A stretch of 17,214 bases of DNA from Syntrophomonas sp. (GTDB lineage Bacteria; Bacillota; Syntrophomonadia; Syntrophomonadales; Syntrophomonadaceae), in NCBI GenBank assembly GCA_028693695.1, contig JAQUUV010000009.1, positions 8,626-25,839 of the forward strand, given 5' to 3'. A program made the position numbers and the translations under genes. This document shows positions 1-7,033 of the stretch, in pieces (position 1 is the first letter of the stretch; every line of letters begins with the position of its first letter). The notes under the pieces are model-generated. The model searched no databases, was not told where the DNA came from, and worked only from the letters and a program-made list of their open reading frames with translations.

Positions 1-53
1 TCTATTTTTTCGAGCTCTTCTTTACGCCTCTTATTCCCATCATTTCTGGGCAT
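1..53 (-). CDS. 5' end of an unknown protein, runs off the left edge
   Basis: An ATG at 53 (minus) opens a frame that stays open to the window edge. It is preceded by a good ribosome binding site: GAGGTGA on the minus strand at about 60-66, six bases before the ATG. Only 17 complete codons are visible, giving MPRNDGNKRRKEELEKI, a charged, lysine- and glutamate-rich, probably helical start. No family can be named; a small helical regulator of the Spo0E kind is one unproven possibility. A small hairpin (82-104, GGGTAATGA against TCATTCACCC, one bulged base) sits in its upstream leader. The strong Shine-Dalgarno is the main reason to believe it. Confidence 0.55.
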   Translation of the reverse strand, partial: MPRNDGNKRRKEELEKI

Positions 54-113
54 TGCAAATCACCTCGGAAATAGTTTCCCCGGGTAATGAAAGATCATTC
101 ACCCTACTATCTT

Positions 114-287
114 TTATCTGCCTCGACTTCTAATTACCAGGCCCTCCACATGGTGCTTACTCATGATTTTCCGCTTTTTGCGATTCTCTTTAGTTTCAAA
201 AAGAATATCCATATCATAGTTTTGAGGATACAGGTCCTTTTGGTCTATATGGAGGGTAAGGTGTTTACTTGAGCCATTAATTACTGG
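114..287 (-). pseudogene. 3' remnant of a lost gene (possibly MutS-like ATPase tail)
   Basis: On the minus strand a frame is open for 57 codons between an in-frame stop at 288-290 and a stop at 114-116. The translation looks like real protein: an LYPQNYDMDILFE segment at residues 19-31, then a basic ENRKKRKIMSKHHVEGLVIR tail at 34-53. There is no start codon in frame before the internal Met at residue 26, so this cannot be an intact gene. I have a weak impression that this tail resembles C-termini of MutS-family ATPases, but I cannot confirm that. It lies downstream of the MFS gene and just upstream of the partial gene at 1-53, in the same direction. It is most simply the 3' stump of a gene removed when the neighbouring DNA was rearranged. 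Confidence 0.4.
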
Positions 288-329
288 CTATCATCATTCT
301 ATGGTCTATCCCCCAATTTTATAAGAGTG

Positions 330-1553
330 TTACGGATCAGTTTTTATGATCGGCTTGCCGGCTTCAATTAGTGCTTTGCTGCCTAGCAGCAAAAATCCTT
401 CCATAAATATTAGCAACCCAGTTCCAATAAGCAGCCATTCTATTCTGATAATATCGGCTAGTGGACCAAACAATAGCATTCCTAGTGGCATCATAGTACT
501 TGATATCATCCCCAAAACTCCAAATACCCTACCCAGAAAATCAGGCTCTACCTTCTCCTGTAATAGAACTGTAAAGGGTGTATTAAAGATCGGCATCACT
601 ATTCCCGCTAACCCCATAAATATAAGGTAAACCGAAAAGAACGGAATAACTCCTAGGGCAAAGGTACAACCTCCCACAATAAGGGTTGATAACGTCATGG
701 AGTGAACCTTATTATTGAATCCACCCCAGGAAGCCATTATGAGGCCCCCTAGCATCATGCCCATAGAAAACGTAACTTCAGTGGCGGTTAGACGCCAAAC
801 ATCCGCACCAAAACTACGTGTGACCTGCAGCGGGGTCAAAAATGCAACTGGTGCGACCAAAAAGAAGTAGCCCGCACAAAACAGAAATAACTTCTTAACA
901 TACTCATGTTTATTAATATAAGTGAAACCTGCACGCAAATCTCCAAAGTAGCTTATGGTTTGCTTTTGTGAGGCTTTGGCATGAACTGGTACATGCAAGA
1001 ATACCAATAATACTAAAACCGCAATAGCGGCTGTTACAACGTCAATAAGAAATATTATTTCAATTGTAGTAATAGTGAGAAGTGCACCGCTAAGCATGGG
1101 GGAAATCAGCATAACCAGTGCTTGAATAGTTCCGTTAGTGGCGTTCACTTGGGTAAGCTTATCCTGGGGCACAAGTTGGGGAATGAAGGCTCCTACTGCC
1201 GGCATTTGTATAGCTGTTCCGAGGGCCCGTATAGCAGATACCAGAAAGAGCAGCCACAGCATATCATAGCCGATAAAAAATAGTATGGCTAAAATCAGAG
1301 TTGATATCGCAATTACAGAATCAGACATCATAATGAGTGTTTTTCGATTATAACGGTCAGCCCATACGCCGGCAAAGGGTGAAAGAAAAAAAGTAGGCAG
1401 GAACCCGCAAATAATTGCTATAGTCATCATTACACCCGACTGGGTTTTCAAGGTAATATGCCACAGAATAGCATACTGAACCAGAGAAGATCCAAAAAGG
1501 GATATAGTCTGGCTAAGTAAGAAAAGTACTACGTTCTTTTTCCAATTAATCAT
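330..1553 (-). CDS. MFS transporter, drug (macrolide)-efflux-like
   Basis: A 407-residue, strongly hydrophobic protein of the length expected for a 12-helix major facilitator. The family signature between helices 2 and 3 is visible as GVWADRYNRK (residues 62-71). The N-terminus (WKKNVVLFLLSQTISLFGSSL, hydrophobic from about residue 8) and the overall layout resemble the Mef/DHA3 group of proton-driven macrolide and drug exporters in Firmicutes. It acts in the cytoplasmic membrane; the substrate cannot be read from sequence. The ATG start at 1553 has GGAG eight bases upstream. A good sigma-A promoter lies at 1704-1732, giving a leader of about 145 nt with two hairpins (see separate entries). 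The gene is alone in its transcription unit and is flanked on both sides by gene remnants, so it may be acquired. Confidence 0.85.
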   Translation of the reverse strand: MINWKKNVVLFLLSQTISLFGSSLVQYAILWHITLKTQSGVMMTIAIICGFLPTFFLSPFAGVWADRYNRKTLIMMSDSVIAISTLILAILFFIGYDMLWLLFLVSAIRALGTAIQMPAVGAFIPQLVPQDKLTQVNATNGTIQALVMLISPMLSGALLTITTIEIIFLIDVVTAAIAVLVLLVFLHVPVHAKASQKQTISYFGDLRAGFTYINKHEYVKKLFLFCAGYFFLVAPVAFLTPLQVTRSFGADVWRLTATEVTFSMGMMLGGLIMASWGGFNNKVHSMTLSTLIVGGCTFALGVIPFFSVYLIFMGLAGIVMPIFNTPFTVLLQEKVEPDFLGRVFGVLGMISSTMMPLGMLLFGPLADIIRIEWLLIGTGLLIFMEGFLLLGSKALIEAGKPIIKTDP

Positions 1554-1573
1554 GTTCCTTGCTCCTATACATA

Positions 1574-1591
1574 AACACTCTATTGAGTGTT
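1574..1591 (-). promoter_or_regulatory. 7-bp hairpin next to the MFS ribosome binding site
   Basis: AACACTC and GAGTGTT form a perfect 7-bp stem with a 4-base loop, ending about 9 bases upstream of the GGAG ribosome binding site of the MFS gene. It could modulate translation start. No U-run follows, so it is not a terminator. Confidence 0.45.
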
Positions 1592-1636
1592 ATGAATTTG
1601 TTCACATTATGTTATACCTGACTATGGAATTTATAG

Positions 1637-1677
1637 AACACACCTCTGCGCTTCTGATGAGACAGCAGAGGTGTGTT
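1637..1677 (-). promoter_or_regulatory. 13-bp leader hairpin upstream of the MFS gene
   Basis: AACACACCTCTGC (1637-1649) and GCAGAGGTGTGTT (1665-1677) are perfectly complementary, with a 15-base loop. On the minus strand it lies about 20 nt after the predicted transcription start of the MFS gene. No U-run follows on either strand, so it is unlikely to be a plain intrinsic terminator. A regulatory or mRNA-stabilising leader structure is possible. Confidence 0.55.
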
Positions 1678-1703
1678 TGCCTGGCTGATTTATTATCATT
1701 GTT

Positions 1704-1732
1704 ATTATATACATCAATTCACGGTCAGGCAA
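1704..1732 (-). promoter_or_regulatory. Sigma-A promoter of the MFS gene
   Basis: Read on the minus strand: -35 TTGCCT (1732-1727), a 17-bp spacer, then a consensus -10 TATAAT (1709-1704). Transcription would start near 1697 and run into the MFS gene. The -35 hexamer lies inside CAGGCAAA (1726-1733), which is an inverted copy of TTTGCCTG at 1675-1682; the pair could be a repressor site flanking the start point. Confidence 0.7.
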
Positions 1733-1892
1733 ATTAGCGGCGAGTGTCGTTTAGTTGAGACATGACGTAAATTGGAAGGCGGTATTAACTTCCTTTGGTG
1801 TCCTCAAATGAGAACAGACGCTCTTTCCTAACATTCCACAAGAATATGTAGGCTAATAATAAGATGCCTAACCGGCTTTTAAATTTTTCTGA

Positions 1893-2243
1893 TATACCAA
1901 AAAAAGCGGGAGGATTAGTCGGTTTTCTTTTATTATAGGATTTGAACTTATTGCATCCGATGAAAATGGCAGAATGTATGACCATTTTGAATTTTTAGCG
2001 CGTGTCAGCGTTAACGCAGCAAACAGGCTTTTGGATGGATTGCTTAAAGATATTCGGAATCTTCGTACCGACCCGTTCCGTTATCCTGTGTATAACCGTC
2101 CATATCTTCCAGTCGGCAAATACCACTATATACTATCAAACAAAAGGTATCGGATCGTTTATCAGATTATTGGCAATCAAGTGTTTGTGGATGATATACA
2201 GGATTGTCGGCAAGATGATGACAAGAGCATCTTAAATAAATAA
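1893..2243 (+). pseudogene. RelE/ParE-type toxin, 5'-truncated, no antitoxin
   Basis: The C-terminal two thirds is a recognisable RelE/ParE-superfamily toxin: helix-rich start (YDHFEFLARVS), then RPYLPVGKYHYIL, KRYRIVYQI and VDDIQDCRQ, the typical beta-sheet core. From the only ATG (1974) it encodes 89 residues. The frame is open further back to 1893 and still reads toxin-like just before the ATG (FELIASDENGRM), where family members have their first strand. No ATG, GTG or TTG exists in that upstream part and no ribosome binding site fits 1974. No antitoxin gene precedes or follows it. I therefore read it as a 5'-truncated, orphan toxin remnant, though a short product from 1974 cannot be excluded. 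An intrinsic terminator follows 24 bases after the stop. Confidence 0.6.
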
Positions 2244-2267
2244 TCGCAAATCATAGTAAATCATATT

Positions 2268-2315
2268 GAGAGGCGCTATCCCATGCGGGACAACGCCTCT
2301 CCTTTTCCTTTTCCG
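2268..2315 (+). terminator. Intrinsic terminator after the toxin remnant
   Basis: GAGAGGCG (2268-2275) pairs with CGCCTCTC (2294-2301), with an inner CCC/GGG pairing, followed by the pyrimidine-rich CCTTTTCCTTTTCC. This is the typical layout of a rho-independent terminator on the plus strand, matching the orientation of the toxin gene. Confidence 0.7.
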
Positions 2316-2398
2316 TATCGGTTTGGGGTATAGTTCATTAAGTTTCCCTATTAAACCGTGCCTTTAGTTATCCCCAGCTTCTTCGTGCTGACTTCATG

Positions 2399-2476
2399 TT
2401 ACTCTTTGATTTTCAATAACACCTTGAATGCCGTTCCTTTTCCCAATGCGCTTTCAACTGTAACATGCCAGTTTGG
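2399..2476 (-). pseudogene. C-terminal stump of a sensor histidine kinase
   Basis: On the minus strand, 25 codons between two stops end at 2399. They read ...WHVTVESALGKGTAFKVLL..., which matches the very end of the HATPase domain in histidine kinases, where a VES-lGkGT-F-V segment closes the ATP-binding fold. Nothing upstream in the same frame continues the kinase: the frame meets a stop inside the palindrome at 2475-2499. It is the remnant of a deleted or inserted-into two-component kinase. Confidence 0.65.
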
Positions 2477-2499
2477 TTACGCTATGCATTAGCGTAACC
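2475..2499. repeat. Perfect 10-bp inverted repeat with 5-base loop
   Basis: GGTTACGCTA (2475-2484) is exactly mirrored by TAGCGTAACC (2490-2499) around TGCAT. It lies between the hydrolase gene and the kinase stump, exactly where the kinase reading frame is lost. There is no U-run on either strand. It could be a recombinase or protein-binding site or the scar of a mobile element. Apart from this repeat and the kinase stump I see nothing coding in 2316-2591. Confidence 0.5.
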
Positions 2500-2591
2500 G
2501 GGGAATAGCAGCGGACAGCCGAGCACCTGATGCGCACATAACAATTTAATTGAACAGCTGCTTTGCAATTTGGGTGGAGTAATTTGCCCAC

Positions 2592-3746
2592 TTATTTTGT
2601 ATCGGCAAAGTTGTTCACACCTACCAATACATCCTTCTGCAAAATATGTTGCATTTTTTCAGGTTCTTCAAACAATGGACTGTGAGCAGATTGTTCAAAG
2701 GTGTAAAATCCTTTCAAGGGCGCTTGTAGCTTCTCAAAATAGTCCTTTGCCAAAGTGTAGCTGCATGTATAATCGTATATGCCATGAAAAAAATAGACAG
2801 GAATATCAAGATTCGGAACCTCAGCGGTTAAGTCCGTTGCAATCATCTGATTCCACATGTTGGTGGAGTAGGCAGACCATTTGCCGCGCCATATATTCAC
2901 CTTCTCACTTAATGTGTACTCTGGACATTTCCATGACGGCAAAAAGATACCACTGACTACCGATTTCATATTGTGCGTCGTACCAATGCCAAGATTGTGC
3001 ATCGCTTCATCACGCAAGGAACGGTATGAATTTGGCACGATGTCCATCTCAGTAATAGGAAACTTCTCAAGCCTTTGCACCATTCTTTTATCCCCGGCTA
3101 TCGTATACTGTTCCATCATATATTTGTATGCCAGTTTTTCCGATTCAAGCGGTCGTGATATCTGAGCAATGCCGATGTAGGCGTTGTACATCTCCGGTGC
3201 CCGTGCCGCCGCCTGGATTCCAATAAAGGATCCCCACGAATGTGCCATGAGATAAATCTTTTCCTGACCAAAGCGCTTGCGGAGGTAATCCGTTACCTCG
3301 AGTGTGTCGGATATCAATTGCTCCTCGGTAAGGGTCTCGGGCGGAATGTCAGAGCTGTAGGAAAGTCCGGCGCCGCGCTGCTCCCAGTAACAGACGGTAA
3401 AATCGTCCTCAAGGCCGGTAGGGTAACTCTGGGTAAGGAAGTACTCAGGCATGCCAGGTCCCCCGTGTATGAAAAGCAGAACCGGGTTCGCATTGTTCTT
3501 GCTCTTGATGAACATCCCCTGCTCCACCCCATTGATACTGATATGGATTTTTTCGGAGATACTGCTGGCCAGCACTTTTCCGTTCTCACCCTGAAATGGT
3601 TTTGGCTTACCTGGGCTCCATGCCTGCAGTACACCAACAAGAATGAGTATACAGGCCAGTAAAATTGAAAGCGTGATTAACACGATACGACCCGCCCTTC
3701 GCGTAAATGATTGAATAGAAATTTTCTTGATATTATTTCCTGCCAT
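2592..3746 (-). CDS. Membrane-anchored alpha/beta hydrolase, proline-iminopeptidase-like
   Basis: Alpha/beta-hydrolase fold enzyme of the prolyl aminopeptidase-like group. Numbered from the start chosen here, the oxyanion-hole motif HGGPG is at residues 94-98, WEQRGAG at 121-127, the nucleophile in AHSWGS is Ser170, and the likely acid and base are Asp325 (GIYDY) and His355 (SAHSP). A membrane helix at about residues 20-41 follows a basic N-terminus, so the catalytic domain probably sits outside the membrane, anchored. The ATG at 3746 is preferred because GGAGAG lies eight bases upstream; a TTG at 3770 would add eight residues with no clear ribosome binding site. The reaction may be release of N-terminal residues (often Pro) from peptides, but many relatives hydrolyse other amides or esters. 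It lies downstream of a broken regulator on the same strand. Confidence 0.85.
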   Translation of the reverse strand: MAGNNIKKISIQSFTRRAGRIVLITLSILLACILILVGVLQAWSPGKPKPFQGENGKVLASSISEKIHISINGVEQGMFIKSKNNANPVLLFIHGGPGMPEYFLTQSYPTGLEDDFTVCYWEQRGAGLSYSSDIPPETLTEEQLISDTLEVTDYLRKRFGQEKIYLMAHSWGSFIGIQAAARAPEMYNAYIGIAQISRPLESEKLAYKYMMEQYTIAGDKRMVQRLEKFPITEMDIVPNSYRSLRDEAMHNLGIGTTHNMKSVVSGIFLPSWKCPEYTLSEKVNIWRGKWSAYSTNMWNQMIATDLTAEVPNLDIPVYFFHGIYDYTCSYTLAKDYFEKLQAPLKGFYTFEQSAHSPLFEEPEKMQHILQKDVLVGVNNFADTK

Positions 3747-3831
3747 TTTTAATACTCTCCATATAGCCAAACAGTTTCACAAACTTTGATAAGTATTTAT
3801 TCCTCATTTCAGCCTCTCTTTCCTTCTCATT

Positions 3832-4165
3832 TTAACGAGAGAGAAAGGTATCCCTGACCCCGAGTTTGCTGAGCAGGCTGCTTACATGGTTTTTAACTGT
3901 CCCTTCGACAATGAACAAGGCCGAAGCTATTTCAATATTGGACAAACCCCTGCCAATCAATCTTAATACTTCCTTCTCCCGGTTGGTCAGTTGGGCAGCA
4001 GTATTTTCGGATAAATATACTTTCACTCAAGGCCATGCTTTCATTGAGTTGCAGGTTAACGTATTCAAGTTGTTGGGATAATTTCTCATAGGCCAGTCTT
4101 TGTTCCCTTTGCCTTCTTTCACTAAAAACCAAGGTTGCCATCACGTAAAAGTTTCCCGCTGGTAA
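3832..4165 (-). pseudogene. Broken sensor/LuxR-type regulator (frameshifted, truncated)
   Basis: Two minus-strand frames each hold part of a regulator. Upstream (about 4165-4027) is a hydrophobic stub (NFYVMATLVF) followed by a coiled coil rich in Q, E and L (ERRQREQRLAYEKLSQQLEY), as found after the last membrane helix of NarL-type kinases or membrane-bound LuxR regulators. Downstream, in another frame (4026-3832), is a classic LuxR/GerE helix-turn-helix: LTNREKEVLRLIGRGLSN, then VEGTVKNHVSSLLSKLGV. A stop precedes the second frame, so at least one frameshift or deletion separates the parts. The HTH ends abruptly after LGVRD, where relatives continue. The 5' part stops at 4166-4168 without a start. 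It follows the glycerate kinase gene by about 20 bases on the same strand. Confidence 0.7.
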
Positions 4166-4188
4166 TTAGTCTGGTTCCAAGGATATCA

Positions 4189-5325
4189 TTATTTTTTTCT
4201 TGCCAGAAAGAGGCGAACAACATTTTCGGCCAGCTTTTCGATGAGTTGCTTTGCCCCAGTTATGGATTCATCCAGCTTCATGGGGCGATCTGCAATAGCG
4301 AATAGACTGGTAAAACCCTGTTCATAGAGTTGATCATACTCTTGCCCCAGTATACCGGCGATGCCGATCACTGGAATGCCGTGCTTTTTCGCCAGTTGAG
4401 CAATACCCAATGGTGTTTTCCCGAAGGCGGTTTGGTTATCTATCTTTCCTTCCCCGGTTATCACGCAATCTGCATCGACAATGCTGGTCTCCAGTCCACT
4501 TGCTTCAATGATAAGATTAATTCCCTTTACAATGCGGGCATCAAGGAAAGCCATCAGACCAGCACCCATGCCGCCTGCGGCACCTGCTCCAGGTATTTCA
4601 GCTACCTGTTTTCCCAAGTCCCGCTCAATCAAGTTGGCAAAATGGCGCAGGCAATCATCCAGGAGGATGACTTCTGCAGGGCTGGCGCCCTTTTGGGGAC
4701 CGAAAATTGCGGATGCCCCTTGTGGACCACAGAGCGGGTTATCAACATCACAGGCGAGGAGAAACTTCGTCTCTTTTATGCGTGTGTCAATCCTACTCAG
4801 GTCGAAACCGAAGAGATCTCGGAGACTCCCCCCTCCGAAGGCCAGATCAAATTGATAACGATCGAAAAGTCTCAGACCTAATGCCATCAGTAAACCTGAG
4901 CCACCATCGTTCGTCGCGCTCCCTCCCAGGCCTATGATGATATTACGACAACCTTGATCCAGTGCGTGTAGGATCAATTCACCGGTTCCATAGCTGTTGG
5001 CCTTCATAGCGTTATATTCATTGCAGTTCAAAAGAGCCAATCCAGATGCGGCAGCCATCTCGATAAAGGCGGTTTGACCATCCCCGGAGATGCCGTAAAA
5101 GGCATCCACCTCCTGAAGAAGAGGACCGGTGACTTTAACCGGAAGGATCTTTCCTCCAGTAGCACATACCAGGGCTTCCACCGTTCCTTCTCCGCCATCA
5201 GCCACCGGAACCTTAACCACCGTGATGGACGGATCGACCTTCTGTATGCCTTTCTCTATCGCTTCTGCAATCTCCGTGCTGGAGAGACTTCCTTTAAATG
5301 AATCGGGCGCAACCACAATTTTCAA
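4189..5325 (-). CDS. glxK: Glycerate kinase
   Basis: A 378-residue member of the GarK/GlxK glycerate 2-kinase family, which phosphorylates D-glycerate with ATP in the cytoplasm, feeding glyoxylate or sugar-acid breakdown into glycolysis. Family landmarks: the N-terminal KIVVAPDSFKGSLSS (residues 2-16), VADGGEGT at 42-49, GLGGSATNDGGSG at about 132-144, PGAGAAGGMGAG at about 245-256, and VITGEGKID at 288-296. The length matches the family. The start is a TTG at 5325 with GAGGTG about six bases upstream; an overlapping ATG (ATG GTT TGA) is a dead end. No glyoxylate-pathway partner gene is adjacent, so the substrate source is unclear. The broken regulator follows in the same direction. Confidence 0.92.
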   Translation of the reverse strand: MKIVVAPDSFKGSLSSTEIAEAIEKGIQKVDPSITVVKVPVADGGEGTVEALVCATGGKILPVKVTGPLLQEVDAFYGISGDGQTAFIEMAAASGLALLNCNEYNAMKANSYGTGELILHALDQGCRNIIIGLGGSATNDGGSGLLMALGLRLFDRYQFDLAFGGGSLRDLFGFDLSRIDTRIKETKFLLACDVDNPLCGPQGASAIFGPQKGASPAEVILLDDCLRHFANLIERDLGKQVAEIPGAGAAGGMGAGLMAFLDARIVKGINLIIEASGLETSIVDADCVITGEGKIDNQTAFGKTPLGIAQLAKKHGIPVIGIAGILGQEYDQLYEQGFTSLFAIADRPMKLDESITGAKQLIEKLAENVVRLFLARKK

Positions 5326-5460
5326 ACCATCACCTCATCTATTGTACTGATTTTTTCGCTGTGAACCCTTTGGCTTATTATAGGATATCATCAACCTTAT
5401 GTATAAGTTATTCCATCTTAAATTCCAGGCTAATTCATGGCAGATGTTCCCAACATAGGT

Positions 5461-5488
5461 TTGTGATTTAATACATGCGTGTTAGAAT
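5461..5488 (+). promoter_or_regulatory. Promoter of the DbpA-type helicase gene
   Basis: TTGTGA (5461-5466), a 16-bp spacer and TAGAAT (5483-5488) form a plausible sigma-A promoter. The leader of about 85 nt contains a hairpin, TAGCACC (5499-5505) with GGTGCTA (5523-5529), before the ribosome binding site; it is not followed by a U-run. Confidence 0.5.
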
Positions 5489-5581
5489 GATGAGTAGTTA
5501 GCACCTTGAGCGCGTGGATAATGGTGCTATTAATGGCGTACAAGTTATCGGTCCACTATTTTAGAGGATATGAGGGTTGTT

Positions 5582-7024
5582 ATGGTTAGAATAAATTTTC
5601 AGCAGTATGGTTTATCTGCAGAAATATTGCATGCCCTAGAACAATTGGGCTTTGCAACCCCCACCGATGTGCAGGAGCAGGTTCTTCCCTATGCCTTTGA
5701 AGGTAGGGACCTTATCGTACAAGCACAAACGGGCAGTGGCAAAACCGCTGCTTTCGCGATACCGATCTGTGAAAATATCGTCTTAGAGCAAAGGCATCCC
5801 CAGGTTTTGGTGCTTACCCCAACCAGGGAATTAGCCGTACAAGTCCAAGCGGACATATCCAATATTGGTCGCTTCAATCGCATCAGGGTTGCCGCCATTT
5901 ACGGGCAGCAGCCCATTTACGTGCAAAAAAGTCAGCTCCGCCAACGGGTCCATATTATTGTGGCTACACCGGGTAGGATTTTGGACCACCTGCAGCGAGG
6001 AAATGTGAGCTTCGAAGAGATCAAATACCTGGTGCTGGATGAAGCTGATGTAATGCTAAATATGGGCTTTATCAATCAGATGGAGGCCATTATTAAAGTT
6101 ATTCCGCCCAATCGGGTAACCATGTTATTCTCCGCCACCATGCCTGATGCTATTGAAAAAATATGCCGTCAATACATGCGCAGTCCCGAGAGGATTGAAG
6201 TAGTTTCCCAAAATCCCACTACGGCAAGAATCGAGCAATTTTATTATGCTGTTGAAGAGGATGGCAAATTTGATCTCCTGAATCAAATCATCTATACCCA
6301 TAGACCGGATCGTTGTATGGTATTCTGTTCTACCAGAGAAAAGGTGGATCTATTATGCCGGCGGATGAAGGCAAAAGGCTATAGTTGCTGGGGCTTGCAT
6401 GGCGGTATGGAACAAAGGGATCGCCTCGCGACGATGCAGGGTTTTAAGAACGGGGATTTTCCATTTCTCATCACTACCGATGTAGCCGGCAGAGGAATTG
6501 ACATTGAAGAGCTTAGCTTGGTTGTCAATTATGATATTCCTTATGAAAAAGAGAAATATGTTCATCGCATCGGCAGAACGGGACGAATGGATAATGCAGG
6601 GATCGCAATAACCCTCATTTCCACTGGTGAAAATAAAATACTGCAAGAGATTGAGGAATATGTTGGCTATCAAATTCCCGAAAAAGCGCTTCCCTCCCCG
6701 GAAGAAATGATGCAAAGCAAGGCTGTTTTTGTGTCTGGAAATGCATACAGTCCTACGCCCAAGCGTAACCAGCGAGCTGAATTAAATACGGAAATCATGA
6801 AAATACGGATCAATGCCGGCAAGAAAAAGAATATGCGACCCGGCGATATCCTCGGTGCCCTTACCAACATTGAGTGCCTAAGTGCTCGTGAGATTGGAAT
6901 TATTGATGTACAGGACCATTGTTCCTATGTAGATATCCTGGCGAATAAAGGAAGCCTTGTCCTAGAAGCACTGCAGGATATGCCCATTAAGGGGAAAAAG
7001 GTCAATGTGAAACAGATGGATTAA
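5582..7024 (+). CDS. dbpA: DEAD-box RNA helicase with DbpA 23S-rRNA-binding domain
   Basis: ATP-dependent RNA helicase, probably in assembly of the large ribosomal subunit. Numbered from the ATG at 5582: Walker A AQTGSGKT (48-55), PTRELA (80-85), TPGR (129-132), DEAD (153-156), SAT (184-186) and HRIGRTGR (328-335), all intact. The C-terminal 75 residues (about 405-478: KIRINAGKKKNMRPGDI, IGIIDVQDHCSYVDI) are a DbpA/YxiN-type RNA-binding domain, known in those proteins to recognise hairpin 92 of 23S rRNA. At 480 residues it has the usual size of the family. The 5582 start is preferred over an ATG at 5570 because TGAGGG lies five bases before it, while the site before 5570 is too close. It converges on the RhlE-type helicase gene with nine bases between stop codons. 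Confidence 0.95.
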   Translation: MVRINFQQYGLSAEILHALEQLGFATPTDVQEQVLPYAFEGRDLIVQAQTGSGKTAAFAIPICENIVLEQRHPQVLVLTPTRELAVQVQADISNIGRFNRIRVAAIYGQQPIYVQKSQLRQRVHIIVATPGRILDHLQRGNVSFEEIKYLVLDEADVMLNMGFINQMEAIIKVIPPNRVTMLFSATMPDAIEKICRQYMRSPERIEVVSQNPTTARIEQFYYAVEEDGKFDLLNQIIYTHRPDRCMVFCSTREKVDLLCRRMKAKGYSCWGLHGGMEQRDRLATMQGFKNGDFPFLITTDVAGRGIDIEELSLVVNYDIPYEKEKYVHRIGRTGRMDNAGIAITLISTGENKILQEIEEYVGYQIPEKALPSPEEMMQSKAVFVSGNAYSPTPKRNQRAELNTEIMKIRINAGKKKNMRPGDILGALTNIECLSAREIGIIDVQDHCSYVDILANKGSLVLEALQDMPIKGKKVNVKQMD

Positions 7025-7033
7025 TCCATAAAA

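Noticed and set aside
87..272. A 61-codon plus-strand open frame starting with ATG
   Set aside because: No ribosome binding site, composition like chance, and the opposite strand carries a more protein-like frame.
1785..1985. A 66-codon minus-strand open frame between the MFS gene and the toxin remnant, considered as an antitoxin
   Set aside because: Wrong strand for a RelE/ParE operon, no antitoxin-like features and no ribosome binding site.
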